From an uncultured Poribacteria bacterium (GTDB taxonomy: Bacteria; Poribacteria; WGA-4E; PCPOR2b), in NCBI GenBank assembly GCA_958296125.1, contig OY282444.1, positions 4,945,266 to 5,009,265 of the forward strand: DNA of 64,000 nt. The letters run 5' to 3'. A model generated the notes under the pieces. It saw only the letters and a list, made by a program, of their open reading frames with translations, searched no databases and had not been told where the DNA came from. This document shows positions 61,801 to 64,000 of this stretch, piece by piece. Position 1 is the stretch's first letter. Each line of letters starts with the position of its first letter. The position numbers and the translations under genes were made by a program.

Positions 61801-63306
61801 GCAGTAGAGGGGAAGGTCGTCGGGACTGATGTGTGGACCTCCCACAAACTCCGTCCTACGGGGAGGAATAACATTGGAAATATGCTGAAAGAATCCATCC
61901 GTAACGGAGTCATCTATGGCACTGTGTCTCTCTATTCACCACAGCAACAGGAAACAACCATATACATCGGTAGTGAGGACGAGGCAAAGGTCTGGCTCAA
62001 CGGGGTTTTGATGTACCAGAACTTCCGTAGACGTGGAGCTGATGATTACCAGGAGTTTTTCCCTGTCACGCTGAAGCAGGGGGCAAATGTCTTGTTAGTC
62101 GCGGTTGAAATCATCGGTAACAATGGCAGTGTTTTTTTGGGATTTGAACCCGGCACGGAATATACAATCGCCAACCCCAGTGTCGGCTACGCTTTTTCCA
62201 ACAGCTCAATTCATACGGGCGATACCTTCACCCTTGATATCCGCGCAGAAAATATCTTCGACTTGGCAGGGTGGCAGTTTGATATTGAGTTTGCCCCTGC
62301 CGCCCTCGAAGCTATCAACGTGACCGAAGGCGATTTCCTGAAGGCGGACAGCGGCACGACCTTCTTTCAAGGGGGCAGCATTGATAACGCAGCGGGTAAA
62401 ATCACAGGACTCAGCGCGGTGCGGCTTTCTAGCAGCGGTGTGAGCGGCACAGGCACCCTGCTTCAGGTAAGATTCAAGGCGCAATCGGGCGGTGAAACAG
62501 AGTTGGCATTAAAGAACTTCCAGTTCGCCTCCATCACCGGCGATAGTATCCCCGCCGGACCGCATGAAATCCGCATCGCTGTGGAGGGGCAACTGGCAAC
62601 CGGGGACGTGAATCGAGATGGCGTGGTTAGCGTTGTGGATCTGGTGCTTGTCGCTCAGCAGTTGGGGAAAAGGGTGCCTGCTAACTCGCCGGTGGATGCC
62701 AACGGCGATGGGGTGGTCAGTATCCTTGACCTTATTCTCGTGTCACGGGGAATTGGGGAGACTACAGCGTCTGCTGCACCCCCCTTAATCCCCCCGCAGG
62801 TGTTTTCATCCCGATCTGTCGGGGCAGGGGGAGAGAGGATGTTAGACGCTGCAGGGGGAGCAAGGATGGTAGATCCTATGGGGAGAGAAAGGATGGTAGA
62901 TGCTGCGATGATAGAGGCGTGGATAGTGCAGGCGCGGGTGGCAGATGACGGTTCGCTTGCCTTCAAAGAGGGTATTGAAAACCTTCAGAACCTGTTAGCC
63001 TCGCTGATTCCTGAAGAGACTGCGTTGTTGGCAAACTATCCGAATCCGTTTAACCCGGAGACGTGGATACCGTATCAGTTGGCGGAGTCGGCAGAGGTAA
63101 CGCTGACGATTTATGATATGAACGGGGGAGTAATTCGGCGTTTGGCGGTGGGGCATCGAGCAGCGGGTATGTATCAGAATCGAAGCCGTGCAGCATATTG
63201 GGACGGACGAAATCAGCTGGGTGAGCCTGTCGCCAGCGGTCTCTATTTTTACACACTGACCGCAGGAGAGTTCACAGCGACACGGCGGATGCTGATTCTG
63301 AAATAA
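58894..63306 (+). CDS. Giant secreted diheme, leucine-rich-repeat, cohesin and dockerin protein
   Basis: This 1470-residue protein starts at GTG 58894 (AAGGAG upstream) with a signal peptide (ITLIVLMFIIGSQNVSAQ). A c-type heme site CLICH lies near residue 47 in a planctomycete-type cytochrome region. A second heme site CLGCH is near residue 410. About 14 internalin-type leucine-rich repeats of 22 residues (ISDLSPLAGL) occupy about 622-918. A PA14-like/carbohydrate-binding-like segment (WLNGVLMYQNFRR) follows at about 1023-1085, then a cohesin domain (about 1093-1235), a two-repeat dockerin (DVNRDGVVSVVDLVLVAQQL and DANGDGVVSILDLIL), a low-complexity linker and the NPFNPETWIPYQL sorting module. 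This combination of electron-transfer hemes with adhesion modules suggests a surface-exposed protein, perhaps binding sponge or polysaccharide partners. Confidence 0.85.
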   Translation: MFNCHVIPGLIRAQYRITLIVLMFIIGSQNVSAQIAQDAYAIFERSCLICHGPDGAYRETLLIEHNALIEEGSVVPGNPDASELYNRLLTIDLAKRMPLAQPQLSTQAIDTIRNWILAGAPDWAVTSTTDGDFISPSEILNTIETHLMSLSAFDRAFARYFTMTHLYNAGETPRRLQEYRKGLYKLVNSLSWGVTVTNPQPIDPQGTIFYIDLRHYEWDRNDGWTQIEAAYPYHIAFNAATQTALREQLGRLQTEMNCDVPSVHIDWFLATASLPPLYHDLLSLPLTDRELETRLEVDVIQNLRNAPGVRVWRAGTNDSGVSNHNRVIERHTSRYGAYWKSYDFAGSVGTQNIFTYPLNFTHDGGEVIFNLPNGLQGYYLANASGFRLDDAPINIVSNPAASDPTVRNGLSCLGCHTDGMKTFEDQVRSVIESNATPAYDKAQALRLYAEQSTLDALVQEDMNRYKAALAATGGAFGDIEPISRFHEAFEGSVDAAYAAAVVGLETAAFQEKIRENIGLQNAGLLVLDSANGSMKRDAWTSRFRDVIFALDFPEQFTPPTVITPPEQTPSAIVHIPDPNLRAAIAEALGKGPNAPITVEEMGRLGSLEARKKDIRDLTGLQFATNLRRFLRLDDNEISDLSPLAGLINLRELWLEKNPLSDISPVRSLTNLTHLDIDHNKVSDISPVRNLTNLTHLEIDNSEVSDISSVRNLINLTHLAFDHTLVSDLSPVRGLTNLTHIDFRDTLISDLSPVAGLINLRGLGFSHENLSDLSPLAGLINLRWVFSWNNAISDLSPLAGLTTLEKIDVCGGNISDLTPLAGLTGLKELYLVNNEISDISPLTGLTGLTRMDLHANDISDVSPLAGLTNLTWLNVADNEISGVSPLAGLTNLTWLSVANNDISDISPLARLQENITFLWHGNPVFPKGGPKIEGPWLWALLPDRELDSDTDLLREASEGTVTEIEIATHGAVEGKVVGTDVWTSHKLRPTGRNNIGNMLKESIRNGVIYGTVSLYSPQQQETTIYIGSEDEAKVWLNGVLMYQNFRRRGADDYQEFFPVTLKQGANVLLVAVEIIGNNGSVFLGFEPGTEYTIANPSVGYAFSNSSIHTGDTFTLDIRAENIFDLAGWQFDIEFAPAALEAINVTEGDFLKADSGTTFFQGGSIDNAAGKITGLSAVRLSSSGVSGTGTLLQVRFKAQSGGETELALKNFQFASITGDSIPAGPHEIRIAVEGQLATGDVNRDGVVSVVDLVLVAQQLGKRVPANSPVDANGDGVVSILDLILVSRGIGETTASAAPPLIPPQVFSSRSVGAGGERMLDAAGGARMVDPMGRERMVDAAMIEAWIVQARVADDGSLAFKEGIENLQNLLASLIPEETALLANYPNPFNPETWIPYQLAESAEVTLTIYDMNGGVIRRLAVGHRAAGMYQNRSRAAYWDGRNQLGEPVASGLYFYTLTAGEFTATRRMLILK
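60760..61650 (+). repeat. 66-bp coding repeats encoding leucine-rich repeats
   Basis: About 14 units of 22 codons encode the consensus ISDLSPLAGLTNLTxLxLxxN. Near-identical units at 60870-61030 differ at few bases, indicating recent expansion or gene conversion. Confidence 0.85.
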
Positions 63307-63451
63307 GGCAAATTTGCACTCCTCACTTTAGTCGTATGGTATAATATTCAGGTTGCTATTTGTAAAACCCGATCTGCTTGGACAGACATATCCAAGCCGC
63401 CCCCACACGGGTGCGGTAGATTTCTCACTTGGATTCTCATTCACCCAATAT

Positions 63452-63589
63452 GAGGCATTCTCTCTCAACGACTATGCCTCGGTTACCACGGCTTGGTGTC
63501 GATTGAGAAACCCTTTCCACTTTTACAATCAGCAGCGGTTTCATCAATCGCTCAATTATCGAACGCCGCCCGCGGTATATTTTCAATAA
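63452..63589 (+). pseudogene. Remnant of an IS3-family transposase
   Basis: The last 45 residues of the reading frame ending at 63589 (LNDYASVTTAW, FHFYNQQRFHQSLNYRTPPAVYF) match the C terminus of IS3-group transposases, including FYNxxRxHQSLxYxTP. The rest of the transposase, including the DDE core, is missing. Confidence 0.75.
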
Positions 63590-63783
63590 TTTCAGGCGTT
63601 TCACCCTGACGGGGTGAGTTCAAAAGAGACTGCTGGATGAAAATTAGTTACATGTCAATCTTTCAAAGATAGAGGACGAGGATCTTGGTGTCAGCGAAGA
63701 AGATAAGAGGTTGAGGCAAGTATTACATAGTGTATAAAAAAATTCAAAAAACGCAAATCTCAACCCGTTAGAAAGTTTCAATT

Positions 63784-64000
63784 TTGAATCATGCAAGTAG
63801 CGAAGGCGTAACGCTTTCGACAGAACAACAGACTGTCTTTGACTGGCTCAACAACGAACTCAGGCTTCCAGTGTATGCCGAAGCGTACAAAGGCGCATTG
63901 GATCTCCTAGACAAAAAGCCTCCGGGCTACATTACGTTTGTGTCCCACGCAGGTAGAGATCTAATGAACGGTCTTGCCCGGCTGGGGACCGAGCGCAAAC
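63784..64000 (+). CDS. Truncated ORF at the window edge, uncharacterised
   Basis: An open frame runs from TTG 63784 (weak support) to the end of the window. It encodes 72 residues with VFDWLNNELRLPVYAEAYKGALDLL and a following GYITFVSHAGRDLMNG segment. It looks like genuine coding sequence but I do not recognise it. The true start may differ because no ribosome binding site is clear. Confidence 0.45.
   Translation, partial: MNHASSEGVTLSTEQQTVFDWLNNELRLPVYAEAYKGALDLLDKKPPGYITFVSHAGRDLMNGLARLGTERK

Overview
The window looks like part of a chromosome of an uncultured bacterium of the Candidatus Poribacteria type. This is an inference. Three large secreted proteins (36423-39236, 39495-43502, 58894-63306) end in the same sorting module with the motif NPFNPETWIPYQL, which I associate with that lineage. 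The gene content also fits: sulfatase, phytanoyl-CoA dioxygenase family, many aldo/keto reductases, Gfo/Idh/MocA and TIM-barrel sugar enzymes, and hydantoinase B. No rRNA, tRNA, CRISPR array or complete insertion sequence was found.

Layout. 0-9 kb: an AcoX-type NAD kinase-like gene, a DAO-type oxidoreductase, and a catabolic cluster of two closely similar hydantoinase B genes around an acetoacetate-decarboxylase-like gene, an Asp/Glu-racemase-like gene and a DUF3830 gene, with no hydantoinase A. 9-18 kb: adenylate kinase, three aldo/keto reductases, an Asp-box sialidase-like protein, and a TIM-barrel isomerase/dehydrogenase pair. 18-20 kb: an Rpn nuclease gene with a strong internal start, followed by a separate duplicate of exactly that internal open reading frame. 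20-28 kb: cinA, a DUF4268 nuclease-like gene, murJ, a nitroreductase, an FAD oxidoreductase, a TrmJ-type methyltransferase and a Rieske protein. 28-32 kb: symporter remnants, then a formate dehydrogenase alpha subunit that reads through an in-frame TGA at the selenocysteine position, with a fdhF-like SECIS hairpin. 32.6-36.2 kb: a sulfatase, PhyH dioxygenase and 3-hydroxyacyl-CoA dehydrogenase operon. 36.4-45.4 kb: two secreted multidomain proteins (cohesin/spondin; metallopeptidase/PPC/dockerin/cohesin) and a polytopic membrane protein. 45.6-47.3 kb: a DUF2089 regulator-like gene with a near-consensus promoter, followed by a DUF4097 protein. 47.5-58.8 kb: epimerase, two MazG-type pyrophosphohydrolases, fabV, phosphohexomutase, RidA, HAD, gamma-glutamyltransferase, CstA and PIG-L deacetylase. 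58.9-63.3 kb: a giant secreted diheme, leucine-rich-repeat, cohesin and dockerin protein. 63.4-64 kb: an IS3 remnant and a truncated ORF.

Intergenic DNA is full of short dispersed repeats, many palindromic. They include one 233-bp MITE-like element with perfect 18-bp inverted ends (6763-6995) and one roughly 178-bp element with 12-bp inverted ends next to the duplicated Rpn segment. Several naive ORF starts run into these repeats, so I moved starts downstream to sites with ribosome binding sequences. The best leads are the Rpn internal and standalone small-protein arrangement and the selenocysteine formate dehydrogenase.
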